A DNA stretch of 64,000 nt from CAWIUB01 sp963839175 (GTDB lineage: Bacteria > Actinomycetota > Actinomycetes > Mycobacteriales > Jatrophihabitantaceae). How positions within the stretch are numbered: the stretch's first letter is position 1; every line of letters begins with the position of its first letter. Below, in pieces: positions 7,603 through 15,678 of the stretch. A model generated the notes under the pieces. The model made no database searches and was not told the DNA's origin. It saw only the letters and a program-made list of their open reading frames with translations. Where the stretch lies: positions 62,001 through 126,000 of the forward strand of contig CAWIUB010000016.1 in NCBI GenBank assembly GCA_963839175.1. The letters run 5' to 3'. Both the position numbers and the translations under genes were made by a program.

Positions 7603-7793
7603 ACCGCCGAATCGCAGAATCGGCGCACGGATTCGTCCGGCACATCACTGGGCGGGCCCGGGCGTCGGCGAGCCGGGGACCCGACAGGTTCCATGGGGTG
7701 AATCGGCGCGTCGTCGAAACGGGGATCCCGTTCTCGGTTACGCGCCGTAGGGCTACTTCCTGGCCCGAATCCGACAGCTAACTCGGTAGGCGG
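7603..7793 (+). promoter_or_regulatory. c-di-AMP riboswitch (ydaO/yuaA motif), copy 1
   Basis: The leader contains the characteristic ydaO blocks: CACCGCCGAATCGC at the 5' side, GAGCCGGGGACCC, GGGGTGAATCGGCGCG, and near the end TAGGGCTACTTCCTGGCCCG followed by AATCCGACAGCTAACTCGGT. ACCGCC (7603-7608) pairs with GGCGG (7789-7793) as the closing stem. In actinobacteria this class binds cyclic di-AMP and usually precedes cell-wall hydrolase genes, turning them off when ligand is high. It ends 27 bases before the start codon, and the AAGAAGGAG ribosome site lies directly after the closing stem. That leaves room for control of either transcription or translation; I see no U-tract terminator. Confidence 0.9.
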
Positions 7794-7820
7794 CCCGAGG
7801 AAGAAGGAGTTCCGCCAACC

Positions 7821-8873
7821 GTGGCGTTGACTCGTGTTCGGGCGCGCACCCGCACGTTATGGATCGGGATCGTCGCAGTATTGCTGGCAGTAACTGCCGT
7901 CGTGACGCTGCAAAGCCCCGCCTCGGCCGCACCGGCCCGGCCCGGGAATCCGCCCACCACCATCGCCTCCGCCAGCGCGGCGCTGTCCGACGCGAGCAGG
8001 AAGGCCGAGAAAGCCGCCGAGGCCTTCAACCTCGCCACCATCAAGCTGGCGGCGGCCAACAAGGCTGCCGCCGACGCGCGGCGGGCCGCGCTGCAGGCTG
8101 ACGCTCGATACGACCAGCGACGCGGCCAGATGACGCAGCTCGTGCGGGCCCGTTACGAGGGTGACTCGTTCGGCACCGCGGCAGCATTACTCGACAGTCG
8201 CACCGCCGGCAACCTGATGACCCGAATGGGCACCCTCAACCTCGTGTCGTCCCGTCTGGGCGCCGTGCTTGCGGCGGTCGGTGAGGCCAAAGCGGCAGCC
8301 GACGCCGCGAACCAGGCGGCAACAGCGACGCTGAGCGCCGCGAACGCGATGGCGACCCGGGCGGAGCAGAGCTTCACCGAAGCGAACGCGTCCAAGGCGA
8401 AGTTCCAGACGATCCTGGCGACCTTGTCGGCCGCGCAGCTCGCGCAATACAACTCAGGGACGATCCCGCCGGTGGTCGCCAAGGCCACGATTGCCGCTGG
8501 AAATCCGCACCTCAGCGCGAAGCAGAAGACGATCGTCGACTTCGTCGAGGCACAGGTCGGCAAGCCGTACGTCTTCGCCGCAGCTGGCCCGGAGGCCTAC
8601 GACTGCTCGGGTCTGTCGATGGTTGCCTATGCCCTCGTCGGCGTCCACCTGTCGCACTACGCGCCGACGCAGTACACGGCGTCGAGCAACCACCCCACCT
8701 CGTCGCAGCTGCAACCAGGTGACCTGGTGTTCCTCTACCCGGACATCGGCCACGTCGAGATCTATGTCGGTAACGGAATGGCGGTGTCCGCGGCCGACGA
8801 GGAGCTGGGGATCCGGTACGTCAACATGTTCGCCGACATGGGCAGCTGGTACGGCGCAACCCGGCTGCTCTGA
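7821..8873 (+). CDS. Secreted NlpC/P60 peptidoglycan hydrolase, copy 1
   Basis: A 350-residue protein, GTG start, with AAGAAGGAG 11 bases upstream. Residues 1-40 are a signal peptide (basic start, hydrophobic core IGIVAVLLAVTAVVTL, then ASAAPA). Residues about 45-215 are a long Ala-rich coiled coil. Residues about 235-350 are the NlpC/P60 domain, with catalytic Cys262 in YDCSGLSMVAY and His311 in IGHVEIYVGNG. Enzymes of this build (RipA/RipC-like) cut the D-Glu-mDAP bond of peptide stems outside the membrane, and the coiled coil is often needed for activation. Expression is predicted to be controlled by the c-di-AMP riboswitch in front. It is a tandem paralogue of 9276-10337. Confidence 0.93.
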   Translation: MALTRVRARTRTLWIGIVAVLLAVTAVVTLQSPASAAPARPGNPPTTIASASAALSDASRKAEKAAEAFNLATIKLAAANKAAADARRAALQADARYDQRRGQMTQLVRARYEGDSFGTAAALLDSRTAGNLMTRMGTLNLVSSRLGAVLAAVGEAKAAADAANQAATATLSAANAMATRAEQSFTEANASKAKFQTILATLSAAQLAQYNSGTIPPVVAKATIAAGNPHLSAKQKTIVDFVEAQVGKPYVFAAAGPEAYDCSGLSMVAYALVGVHLSHYAPTQYTASSNHPTSSQLQPGDLVFLYPDIGHVEIYVGNGMAVSAADEELGIRYVNMFADMGSWYGATRLL

Positions 8874-8976
8874 CCGATCCTCGTCCGCCCTTCGCCGTGC
8901 GCGGCGAGTCCGCGCTCCCGCGCGGCCGGGGCGGACCTAGTGACGCGGGAACATCGGGCGACACGGCCGAGGGGCG

Positions 8977-9005
8977 TTGCCCATCGGCCACCCATCCCGT
9001 AACCT
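8977..9005 (+). promoter_or_regulatory. Promoter for riboswitch 2 and the second NlpC/P60 gene
   Basis: TTGCCC (8977-8982) and TAACCT (9000-9005), spacer 17. The bases after the -10 (TTCCGAGACCTTCCGG) closely match those after the first promoter, showing that the whole control region was duplicated. Confidence 0.6.
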
Positions 9006-9057
9006 TTCCGAGACCTTCCGGTAACCAGGTTCCCGTCCCGGGATCCACCGGCAGGTC

Positions 9058-9248
9058 ACCGCCGAATCGCAAGATCGGCGCTCGCCTCTGGCGACAGAAG
9101 TGAGCGCCGGCGAACCGGGGACCCAACTGGCTTGCCAGCGTTCCACGGGGGTGAATCGGCGCGTATGCGAAACGGGGACCCCCGTTCTCGGCTGCGTGCC
9201 GTAGGGCTACTTCCTGGCCCGAACCCGACAGCTAACTCGGTAGGCGGT
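9058..9248 (+). promoter_or_regulatory. c-di-AMP riboswitch (ydaO/yuaA motif), copy 2
   Basis: It has the same conserved blocks as copy 1: CACCGCCGAATCGC, GAACCGGGGACCCAAC, GGGGGTGAATCGGCGCG, TAGGGCTACTTCCTGGCCCG, and CCCGACAGCTAACTCGGTAG. ACCGCC (9058-9063) pairs with GGCGGT (9243-9248). The variable hairpin arms differ from copy 1, so the duplication is not recent but the core is kept. The rest of the 402-base gap between the two hydrolase genes (8874-9275) holds only the promoter and this RNA. Confidence 0.9.
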
Positions 9249-9275
9249 TTCGAGGAAGAGGGAGTTTCGCCAATC

Positions 9276-10337
9276 GTGGCGTTGACTCGCATTCGGACTC
9301 GCGTCCGAGCCGTCGCAACAGGGCTCATCGGGCTCGCGCTCGCAGGAACGATCGTTGGGCTGCTCCAGCCCGCAGCCTCCGCTAGTCCACCGACGAGCAC
9401 CTCGGTGCGCGCCCAGATCGAGCAACTGGACCGCAAGAAGGAAGTGCTCACCGAGACGTACAACCTCGCGCAGGCCGACGTGCAGGCCAGCCAGAAGGCG
9501 GCCGCGGCGGCCCAACGGGCCGCGACCAAGGCGCATACCGACTTCGCCATGGCCCGGGGCCAGCTGACTCAAGTCGTAACCGCGCGCTACGAGGGTGCGT
9601 CGTTCAGCTCGGCCGGCGCGCTGCTCAGCAGCACCGACGGTCAGAGCTATCTGACCCAGATGAGCCAGCTCAGCCTCGTCTCGTCCCACCGCGGCGACGT
9701 CGTCGCGCAGCTCGACGCGGCCAAAGCCAAGGCGGACGCCGCGCAGCGGACCGCGACGAACTTGCTCAACGCCGCCAACGCCAAGCTCGCCGACGTCGTC
9801 AAGCAACGCGACGCGATCCTCGTCGAGACCAAGAAGTTCAAGGACCTGCTGGCCACTCTCACGGCGCAGGAGCTGGCCGCCTACCGGGCCGCGCATACCC
9901 CGCCGGCGACCCAGGTTCAGGCGGCTGTTGCGCCCGCCGCGAAGACGCCCACCCCGTCGACGGTTGTTCCCGGCACGATGACCGCCGCGCAGAAGAAGAT
10001 CGTCGACTACGTGGTGGCGCAGGTGGGCGGCTGCTACACGTTCGCCGGCGTCGGCAACCCGTGCTTCGACTGCTCGGGCCTGGCCATGATGGCCTACCAG
10101 CAAGTCGGCATCTCCCTGCCGCACAACGCGCTGACGCAATACGACTATGGCACCCACGTCTCGTCGAGCCAGCTGCAGCCGGGCGACCTGGTGTTCCTCT
10201 ACCAGCCGATCGGGCACGTCGAGGTCTACATCGGAAACGGAGTCGCTGTGTCCGCGGCGAACGAGGAGCTGGGCGTGCGGTACGTCAACGTGTTCGACGA
10301 CATGGCCGACTACACCGGAGCAACCCGGCTGCTGTGA
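9276..10337 (+). CDS. Secreted NlpC/P60 peptidoglycan hydrolase, copy 2
   Basis: A 353-residue protein starting at GTG 9276. The frame is open upstream, but those codons lie in the riboswitch. The N-terminus (MALTRIRTRVRA, then a hydrophobic core ending AASASPPTS) is a signal peptide. Residues about 45-210 form a coiled coil, about 215-240 an Ala/Pro-rich linker, and about 245-353 the NlpC/P60 domain with Cys266 (FDCSGLAMMAY) and His314 (IGHVEVYIGNG). It differs from copy 1 mainly in the coiled coil and in two extra cysteines (GGCYTFAGVGNPC) that may form a disulfide next to the active site. It is predicted to cut peptide stems at septa, under c-di-AMP control. Confidence 0.93.
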   Translation: MALTRIRTRVRAVATGLIGLALAGTIVGLLQPAASASPPTSTSVRAQIEQLDRKKEVLTETYNLAQADVQASQKAAAAAQRAATKAHTDFAMARGQLTQVVTARYEGASFSSAGALLSSTDGQSYLTQMSQLSLVSSHRGDVVAQLDAAKAKADAAQRTATNLLNAANAKLADVVKQRDAILVETKKFKDLLATLTAQELAAYRAAHTPPATQVQAAVAPAAKTPTPSTVVPGTMTAAQKKIVDYVVAQVGGCYTFAGVGNPCFDCSGLAMMAYQQVGISLPHNALTQYDYGTHVSSSQLQPGDLVFLYQPIGHVEVYIGNGVAVSAANEELGVRYVNVFDDMADYTGATRLL

Positions 10338-10425
10338 CTAGGAGCCCACGCCAATAGGGACTGCCTGCCTGCGCCGGTCGTCGTCTGGACCCGGCTCGGC
10401 GACGGCGTCCCATTAGCGCGGGCTC

Positions 10426-10431
10426 TAGGGT
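10426..10431 (+). promoter_or_regulatory. -10 box of a leaderless promoter for the pimB'-like gene
   Basis: TAGGGT ends eight bases before the GTG start at 10440, so the transcript probably begins at the start codon. No convincing -35 was seen. Confidence 0.5.
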
Positions 10432-10439
10432 GTGCCTGC

Positions 10440-11561
10440 GTGCGGCGCACCCTCATCGTGACCAACGACTTCCCGCCGCGTGCGGGCGGCATCCAGTCGT
10501 TCGTGCACGCCTTGGCGGTCCGGCAACCCGCCGGGTCCGTGGTCGTGTACGCGTCGGACCATCCGGGCTCGGCGCCGTTCGATGCCGGGCAACCGTTCCC
10601 GGTGGTCCGCCACCCGACAGGCCTGCTGGTACCGACACCGGCAGCTCGGCGCCGGGTGCTGGCCGCAGCCCGGGAGTACGGAGTCACCGCCGCATGGTTC
10701 GGCGCCGCGGCGCCGCTTGCCCTGCTCGCGCCCGCGCTACGGGCGGCAGGGGTGCAGCGCATCGTCGCCACCACGCACGGCCATGAGGTCGGCTGGGCTG
10801 TGCTGCCCGGGGCCCGCCAGGCGCTGCGCCGCATCGGTACGAGCTGCGACATCGTCACGTACCTCGGCGAGTACACCCGCAGCAGGCTGGCCGGGGCCTT
10901 CGGGCCTCGGGCGACCCTGCGGCAGCTCACACCTGGCGTCGACGTCGAGACGTTCCAGCTGGGCATCGCCGGCACGGCCGTGCGCGAGCGTTACGGGCTC
11001 GCCGATCGGCCGGTTGTCGTGTGCGTGTCGCGCCTGGTGCCTCGCAAGGGCCAGGACACGCTGGTCCGGGCGCTGCCCGCTATCCGGCGGCAGGTGCCGG
11101 GGGCGGTGCTGCTGCTCGTCGGCAGCGGGCCCTACCACGACGGCCTGGTCAGGCTGGCCCAACGGGTAGGGGTGCGCGAGCACGTCGTGCTGACCGGGAG
11201 CGTCTCTGCCGCTGCGTTGCCCGCGCACTTCGCCGCGGGCGACGTCTTCGCCATGCCATGCCGTACCCGCCGGTTCGGCATGGACGTCGAGGGACTAGGC
11301 ATTGTCTACCTCGAAGCGTCCGCCCTCGGGCTGCCGGTCGTTGCCGGCAGCTCCGGAGGTGCGCCGGACGCGGTGCGGGTGGGCGAGACGGGCTACGTGG
11401 TCGACGGCCGCGACGTCCGTGCCGTCGCGCGGCAGATCGCAACATTGCTCGCCGACGGAACTCTGTCCGCCAACCTCGGCCAGGCCGGACGGCGGTGGGT
11501 GGACCAGGAGTGGCGATGGGACGTGGTGGCCGCGCGCCTGCACGCGATGCTGCAGGATTAG
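10440..11561 (+). CDS. pimB': GT4 mannosyltransferase, PimB'-like
   Basis: A 373-residue GT-B glycosyltransferase of family 4. N-terminal signature LIVTNDFPPRAGGIQSFVHAL; C-terminal donor domain with VSRLVPRKGQDTLVRALP (the conserved Arg/Lys pair), GSGPYHDGL and the EX7E-like segment EGLGIVYLEASALGLPVV. By similarity and position (next to an FadD15-type ligase, an SRPBCC protein and an ArsA-like ATPase, as in mycobacteria) it is the enzyme that adds the second mannose of phosphatidylinositol mannosides, using GDP-mannose at the inner face of the membrane. Other GT4 acceptors cannot be excluded from sequence alone. Confidence 0.88.
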   Translation: MRRTLIVTNDFPPRAGGIQSFVHALAVRQPAGSVVVYASDHPGSAPFDAGQPFPVVRHPTGLLVPTPAARRRVLAAAREYGVTAAWFGAAAPLALLAPALRAAGVQRIVATTHGHEVGWAVLPGARQALRRIGTSCDIVTYLGEYTRSRLAGAFGPRATLRQLTPGVDVETFQLGIAGTAVRERYGLADRPVVVCVSRLVPRKGQDTLVRALPAIRRQVPGAVLLLVGSGPYHDGLVRLAQRVGVREHVVLTGSVSAAALPAHFAAGDVFAMPCRTRRFGMDVEGLGIVYLEASALGLPVVAGSSGGAPDAVRVGETGYVVDGRDVRAVARQIATLLADGTLSANLGQAGRRWVDQEWRWDVVAARLHAMLQD

Positions 11562-11604
11562 GCGAGGCTAGCTTCCCGATCGGGGGATGCTGCTGCCGGG
11601 ATAG

Positions 11605-13425
11605 CTAGGCCGACGGGTTGGCGGCTCGATCGCCTGAGTACAGGGCGGCGATGTCGTCCGACCACGCCTGCTGCACGATGTTGCGCTTGAGCTTGAGCGA
11701 CGGAGTGAGTTCGCCGGTGGCCTCAGTCCAATCGGTGGGCAGGATAACGAACTTGCGGATCGCCTCCGCCTGGCTCACCGCCTTGTTGGCCTCATCGATC
11801 GCCTCTTGAACCGATGCGTTCAGCTCGGGGTCGTCGACCACCTCGCGCATCGTCGTCGTGACTGGCCGGCCGTGCCGCTCGAGCCACAGTGGGAATGACT
11901 CGGGATCGATCGTGACCAGCGCCGCAACGAACGGCCGACGGTCGCCGACCACCAGGCACTGGCTCACCAGCCAGTGCGCGCGGACGCGGTCTTCGAGAAT
12001 GGCCGGGGCGACGTTCTTGCCGCCCGCCGTCACGATGATCTCCTTCTTGCGCCCGGTGATCGACACGTAGCTGTCGGCGTCGATCGCGCCCAAGTCGCCG
12101 GTGTGGAACCAGCCGTCGGCGTCGATCGCCTCCTTGGTCGCCTCGTCGTTGTTCCAGTAGCCGTGGAACACCAGGTCGGAGCGGAACAGCAATTCCCCGT
12201 CGTCGGCGACGCGTACCGAGACACCAGGGGCCGGGCGCCCGACGGTACCGATGCGAATGCCGTCCGGCAGGTTGACGCAGATTCCGGCGGTGGTCTCGGT
12301 GAGCCCGTAGCCCTCGTAGACGGTGATCCCGACGCCGCGGAAGAAGTGTCCGAGCCGGGCACCTAGCGGTGCGCCGCCGGATACGGCGGCGGTACACCGG
12401 CCGCCGAGAGCGGCACGCAGCTTGCTGTAGACCAGCCTGTCGAACAGGGCGTGCTGCAGCCGCAACGGAAGCGTCACCGAGCCGCGTTCGAGCGCCTCGG
12501 AGTAGCCCACGGCAACCCGGTCGGCGAGGTCGAAGATCTTGCCCTTGCCTTCGCCGTGGGCGCGCTGCTTAGCCGTGTTGTAGACCTTCTCGAACACCCG
12601 GGGCACGCTGAGAACGAAGGTGGGCTGGAACTCGCCGAGAACGGTCACCAGGTTCTTGATGTCGGAGGAGTGGCCCAGCGTACAGCCGGTCGCCAGCGCG
12701 CCGATTTCGATGACGCGGCCGAAAACGTGCGCCACCGGGATGAACAGCAGGGTCGACGTGCCGTCGGCGAAGAGCACCCGCAGCGAGGTGCTGATGATCT
12801 CGGTGATCTCGGTGACGAAGTTGCGATGCGCGAGCTGGCAGCCCTTTGGACGGGCGGTGGTGCCCGAGGTGTAGATGATCGACGCCAGGTCGTCGAAGGC
12901 GGTGGCCTGACGGCGGTTGGTCACCGCGTCGGCCGGCACCTCGGCCCCCTGCGCGGTGAGGGAGGCCACTGCGTCGTCCTCGATCCGCCAGACGTGCGCC
13001 AGCCCGGGAGCGGCTGAGCGTATCGAGTCGACGATCGCCTCGTGCTCGGCGGTCTCGACGACCAGCGCCTTGGCCGCGGAATCGGCGAGAATCCATTCGA
13101 CCTGCTTGGCGCTGGAGGTCTCGTAGATCGGCACGACGGCGGCACCGATTGCCAGCACCGCGAAATCGAACAGCGTCCATTCGTAGCGGGTTTTGGACAT
13201 CAGCGCGACGCGGTCGCCGGGCTCGATGCCCGCGGCGATCAGACCGCGGGCGACGTCGGTGACCTCGTCGGCAAATTGCGCCGATGTGATGTCGAGCCAG
13301 CGTCCGTCGACGCGCCGGCGCAGCGCCGTGTGATTTGGGCGGCGGGTCGCGTTAGCGAAGACGTAGTCCGCGACGTTGGTCGCCCCCGGCTCGGCGCCCC
13401 TGCTGGCGACGGAAAGTTCGCGCAC
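11605..13425 (-). CDS. fadD15: Long-chain fatty-acid-CoA ligase (FadD15-like)
   Basis: About 606 residues from GTG 13425, which follows GAAAGGAC; an upstream in-frame start at 13479 is less likely. It belongs to the ANL superfamily: the AMP-binding loop IYTSGTTARPKG, the GYGLTETTAG motif, GDLGAIDADSYVSITGR with the hinge and Arg, and IIVTAGGKNVAPA. These proteins activate long-chain fatty acids to acyl-AMP and then acyl-CoA. The 42-base gap to the convergent mannosyltransferase gene contains TTCCCGATCGGGGGA, a weak hairpin. The gene keeps the place and orientation of fadD15 beside pimB' in mycobacteria. Confidence 0.92.
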   Translation of the reverse strand: MRELSVASRGAEPGATNVADYVFANATRRPNHTALRRRVDGRWLDITSAQFADEVTDVARGLIAAGIEPGDRVALMSKTRYEWTLFDFAVLAIGAAVVPIYETSSAKQVEWILADSAAKALVVETAEHEAIVDSIRSAAPGLAHVWRIEDDAVASLTAQGAEVPADAVTNRRQATAFDDLASIIYTSGTTARPKGCQLAHRNFVTEITEIISTSLRVLFADGTSTLLFIPVAHVFGRVIEIGALATGCTLGHSSDIKNLVTVLGEFQPTFVLSVPRVFEKVYNTAKQRAHGEGKGKIFDLADRVAVGYSEALERGSVTLPLRLQHALFDRLVYSKLRAALGGRCTAAVSGGAPLGARLGHFFRGVGITVYEGYGLTETTAGICVNLPDGIRIGTVGRPAPGVSVRVADDGELLFRSDLVFHGYWNNDEATKEAIDADGWFHTGDLGAIDADSYVSITGRKKEIIVTAGGKNVAPAILEDRVRAHWLVSQCLVVGDRRPFVAALVTIDPESFPLWLERHGRPVTTTMREVVDDPELNASVQEAIDEANKAVSQAEAIRKFVILPTDWTEATGELTPSLKLKRNIVQQAWSDDIAALYSGDRAANPSA

Positions 13426-13559
13426 TCGTCCGCGTCCTTTCTCGACACGTGTCCTTGGGTCGGGTGCCGCGCCCGTCACCGTAACGGCCGCACCCGCTTC
13501 GTGCCATCCTAGCCGCGGCGAAAACGTGTCTTCTGGGCCGTGAAGGACTCGTCTCGCTG

Positions 13560-13565
13560 TAGCCT
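13560..13565 (+). promoter_or_regulatory. -10 box of a leaderless promoter for the SRPBCC gene
   Basis: TAGCCT ends six bases before ATG 13572. No Shine-Dalgarno sequence is present. It probably also drives the overlapping ArsA-like gene. Confidence 0.5.
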
Positions 13566-13571
13566 CTCGCC

Positions 13572-14012
13572 ATGGCCGAGCAGTCGACCCAGTCGATCAC
13601 CGTGCACGCCGATCCGGCGCAGATCATGTCCGTCATCGCGGACTTTCCGGCGTACCCGCAGTGGGCCGCATCGATCAAGTCCGCCGAGGTGCTCGAAGAG
13701 GGCCCGGACGGGCGGGCGGCCCGAGTGCATTTCGCCATCGACGCCGGGATCCTGAAGGACCAGTACGAGCTGGCCTATGTCTGGACCGGTGACCAGCGTG
13801 TCGAGTGGAACCTGGTCAAAGGCCAGATGCAGAAGATGCAGCACGGGTCGTACACGCTGACCCCGGCAGGCAGCGACACCGAAGTCACCTACTCGCTGAC
13901 CGTCGACCTGGCCATTCCGATGCTCGGCATGCTCAAGCGCAAAGCCGAGCGGGTCGTCATGGACACCGCGCTCAAGGAGTTGAAGAAGCGGGTCGAGTCA
14001 GCCGGTGGCTGA
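13572..14012 (+). CDS. SRPBCC / polyketide cyclase-like protein (TB16.3 type)
   Basis: A 146-residue single-domain protein of the START/Bet v1-like fold: QSITVHADPAQIMSVIADFP at the N-terminus, YPQWAASIKSAEVLEEGPDG, EWNLVKGQMQKMQHGSYTL, and a long C-terminal helix (KAERVVMDTALKELKKRVE). Such proteins bind a hydrophobic ligand in a central cavity; the ligand here is unknown. It matches the mycobacterial Rv2185c (TB16.3) by position and length. Its last eight bases overlap the ArsA-like gene, implying coupled translation and possibly a joint role in membrane lipid or protein handling. Confidence 0.88.
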   Translation: MAEQSTQSITVHADPAQIMSVIADFPAYPQWAASIKSAEVLEEGPDGRAARVHFAIDAGILKDQYELAYVWTGDQRVEWNLVKGQMQKMQHGSYTLTPAGSDTEVTYSLTVDLAIPMLGMLKRKAERVVMDTALKELKKRVESAGG

Positions 14013-15219
14013 CGTGCGTGTCGTGCTGTTCACCGGCAAGGGCGGCGTCGGCAAGACGACCGCGGCCGCCGCCACCGCGCTGCGCCTGGCCGACCGCGGC
14101 GTGAAGACCCTGCTGCTCTCGACCGATTCCGCGCACTCGATCGCCGATGCCCTCGACGTGCGGATCGGCCATGAGCCGGTCGAGATCGTTCCGACGTTGT
14201 GGGCCGTGCAGGTCGATACCCAGCGCCGGCTGGAGGACGCCTGGCGCGACGTGCAGCGCTATCTCATCGATCTGCTCGCCCGCGGCGGGATGGACCCGAT
14301 CACCGCTGAGGAGCTGACCGTACTGCCCGGCGTAGACGAGGTGCTCGCGCTGCTTGCGGTCCGCGACCTGGCGGTGAGCGGCGACTGGGATGCGCTGGTG
14401 GTCGACTGCGCCCCCACGGCGGAGACGTTGCGGCTGCTGGCCCTGCCCGAGGCGCTCGGCTGGTACCTGCGCAAGGTTTTTCCGGCACAGCGGCGGATCG
14501 CGCGCGGGGTGCGCCCCTTCGCTTCGATGCTCGGCCGGGGGGAAGCCATTCCCCCTGACGGGCTGTTCGAGGCGTTGCTGCGGCTGAACGAGGACCTGGC
14601 CTCGGTGCGCGAGATTCTCGCCGACCCGGCCGTGACCACCGTGCGGCTGGTGCTCACCCCGGAGGCGGTCGTGGCCGCCGAGGCACGGCGGACGTTCACG
14701 GCACTGGCGCTTTACGGGTACTGCGTCGATCTGGTCGTTGCCAACCGGATCTTTCCCAAGGGAAGGGACGCGTTCCGGCAGGGCTGGGTGGCTGCGCAGC
14801 AGACTCAGCTGACCCGGCTGCGTGAGTCGTTCGCTGGTGTGCCGGTGCGTGAGGTGACCTACCGGGCGGCCGAGCCCGTCGGCGTCGCGGCCCTGCGCGA
14901 GGTTGCCAGCACGCTCTACGGCAAACTGCCCGGTGAGGATCCCGCGCAGTTCGGCGCGCCGGGCGAGCTGATGACGGTCGAGTCAGACGGCGACGAGTTC
15001 GTGCTGCGGATCTGGCTGCCGCTCGCCGCTCGAGGTGCGGTGGAGGCGGCGCGCGCGGACGACGACCTGGTGCTGACGGTGGGCGACCACCGGCGGGTTC
15101 TCACCCTGCCGAGCGTCCTGCGGCGGTGCGCCGTGGTCCGTGGCGAGTTCGCCGACCGCGAGCTGCGGGTTCGGTTCCGCCGGGACCCCGCTGTCTGGCC
15201 GGCGCCGGGGCACAGATGA
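14005..15219 (+). CDS. ArsA/GET3-family ATPase
   Basis: A 404-residue P-loop ATPase, GTG start overlapping the previous stop. The deviant Walker A GKGGVGKTT is at residues 12-20, followed by the switch LLSTDSAHSIADAL and VVDCAPTAETLRLLALP (switch II). The C-terminal part (FVLRIWLPLAARGAVEAARADDDL) resembles the small beta domain found in bacterial ArsA-like proteins. There is no arsenite-binding cysteine cluster and no arsB or arsR nearby, so arsenic transport is unlikely. It corresponds to mycobacterial Rv2184c. The role is not established; a chaperone or targeting function like GET3 is an inference. Confidence 0.88.
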   Translation: MADVRVVLFTGKGGVGKTTAAAATALRLADRGVKTLLLSTDSAHSIADALDVRIGHEPVEIVPTLWAVQVDTQRRLEDAWRDVQRYLIDLLARGGMDPITAEELTVLPGVDEVLALLAVRDLAVSGDWDALVVDCAPTAETLRLLALPEALGWYLRKVFPAQRRIARGVRPFASMLGRGEAIPPDGLFEALLRLNEDLASVREILADPAVTTVRLVLTPEAVVAAEARRTFTALALYGYCVDLVVANRIFPKGRDAFRQGWVAAQQTQLTRLRESFAGVPVREVTYRAAEPVGVAALREVASTLYGKLPGEDPAQFGAPGELMTVESDGDEFVLRIWLPLAARGAVEAARADDDLVLTVGDHRRVLTLPSVLRRCAVVRGEFADRELRVRFRRDPAVWPAPGHR

Positions 15220-15341
15220 GTGTCGAAGACGACAGCGAGGGAGCATCGCAGGTGCGAAGCACCGACCGCGGGGTCCCCGCGAAATCGTGCCAGCGATTTC
15301 GTGGGGTGCAGGTGCGGACCGAGCGCGGAGTCGAGCCATGA
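15217..15341 (+). CDS. Possible 40-residue coupled micro-ORF
   Basis: ATG 15217 overlaps the ArsA-like stop (ATGA). The frame ends with TGA 15339-15341, overlapping the next gene's ATG 15338 (again ATGA). The 40-codon product (MSVEDDSEGASQVRS...) has no family I recognise. It may be a real small protein, or only a translated bridge that keeps ribosomes moving across the hairpin inside it. The double overlap is the main evidence. Confidence 0.35.
15275..15306 (+). repeat. Hairpin: 13-bp inverted repeat between the ArsA-like gene and the next gene
   Basis: CCCCGCGAAATCG (15275-15287) pairs with CGATTTCGTGGGG (15294-15306) around a six-base loop, with one G-U pair in RNA. No T-tract follows, so it is not a classical terminator. 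An mRNA stability element or a partial attenuator inside the operon would fit. Confidence 0.6.
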
Positions 15342-15676
15342 GCGGGGACGACCCGGTCGGAGACATCGGCGCCGAGACCGCCAAGCTGTTCGAGGCATTG
15401 CAGGAGTGGTCGCGGTCCACGTTCGGGTCTGGTGGTCCGCTTGGTCCTGAGCACATCGCGACGGGAGCTTCCGAGTGCGCCTGGTGCCCGATTTGCCAGG
15501 TCATCGGGATGTTGCGCGGCGAACGTCCCGAGCTGACCGACAAGATCAGCGAGATGGGCTCCGCCCTGGTGGCGGCGGTACGGGCGTTGCTCGACTCCGG
15601 CACGAATCCCCATTCCCCGCACGCCAAACCGGCCCCGCATCGGAACGTGCAACATATCGATCTCGGGGACGGCTGA
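15338..15676 (+). CDS. Rv2183c-like conserved protein with CxxC motif (112 aa)
   Basis: A 112-residue soluble protein. The N-terminal half is helical (IGAETAKLFEALQEWSRSTF). The centre has SECAWCPICQVIGMLRGERP, with three cysteines (C-x2-C-x2-C) that could bind a metal. A helix EMGSALVAAVRALL follows, then a Pro/His-rich tail. Position between the ArsA-like ATPase and a downstream sugar kinase matches mycobacterial Rv2183c. No function is known to me. The metal-site idea is inference from the cysteines. Confidence 0.8.
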   Translation: MSGDDPVGDIGAETAKLFEALQEWSRSTFGSGGPLGPEHIATGASECAWCPICQVIGMLRGERPELTDKISEMGSALVAAVRALLDSGTNPHSPHAKPAPHRNVQHIDLGDG

Positions 15677-15678
15677 CC

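Noticed and set aside
11562..11604. Strong bidirectional terminator between the pimB' and fadD15 genes
   Set aside because: Only a short CCCGATCGGG palindrome with imperfect flanks and no T-tract; too weak to list.
14005..15219. Arsenic resistance function of the ArsA-like ATPase
   Set aside because: No arsenite-binding cysteine cluster and no arsB, arsC or arsR genes; the syntenic mycobacterial gene is not an arsenic gene.
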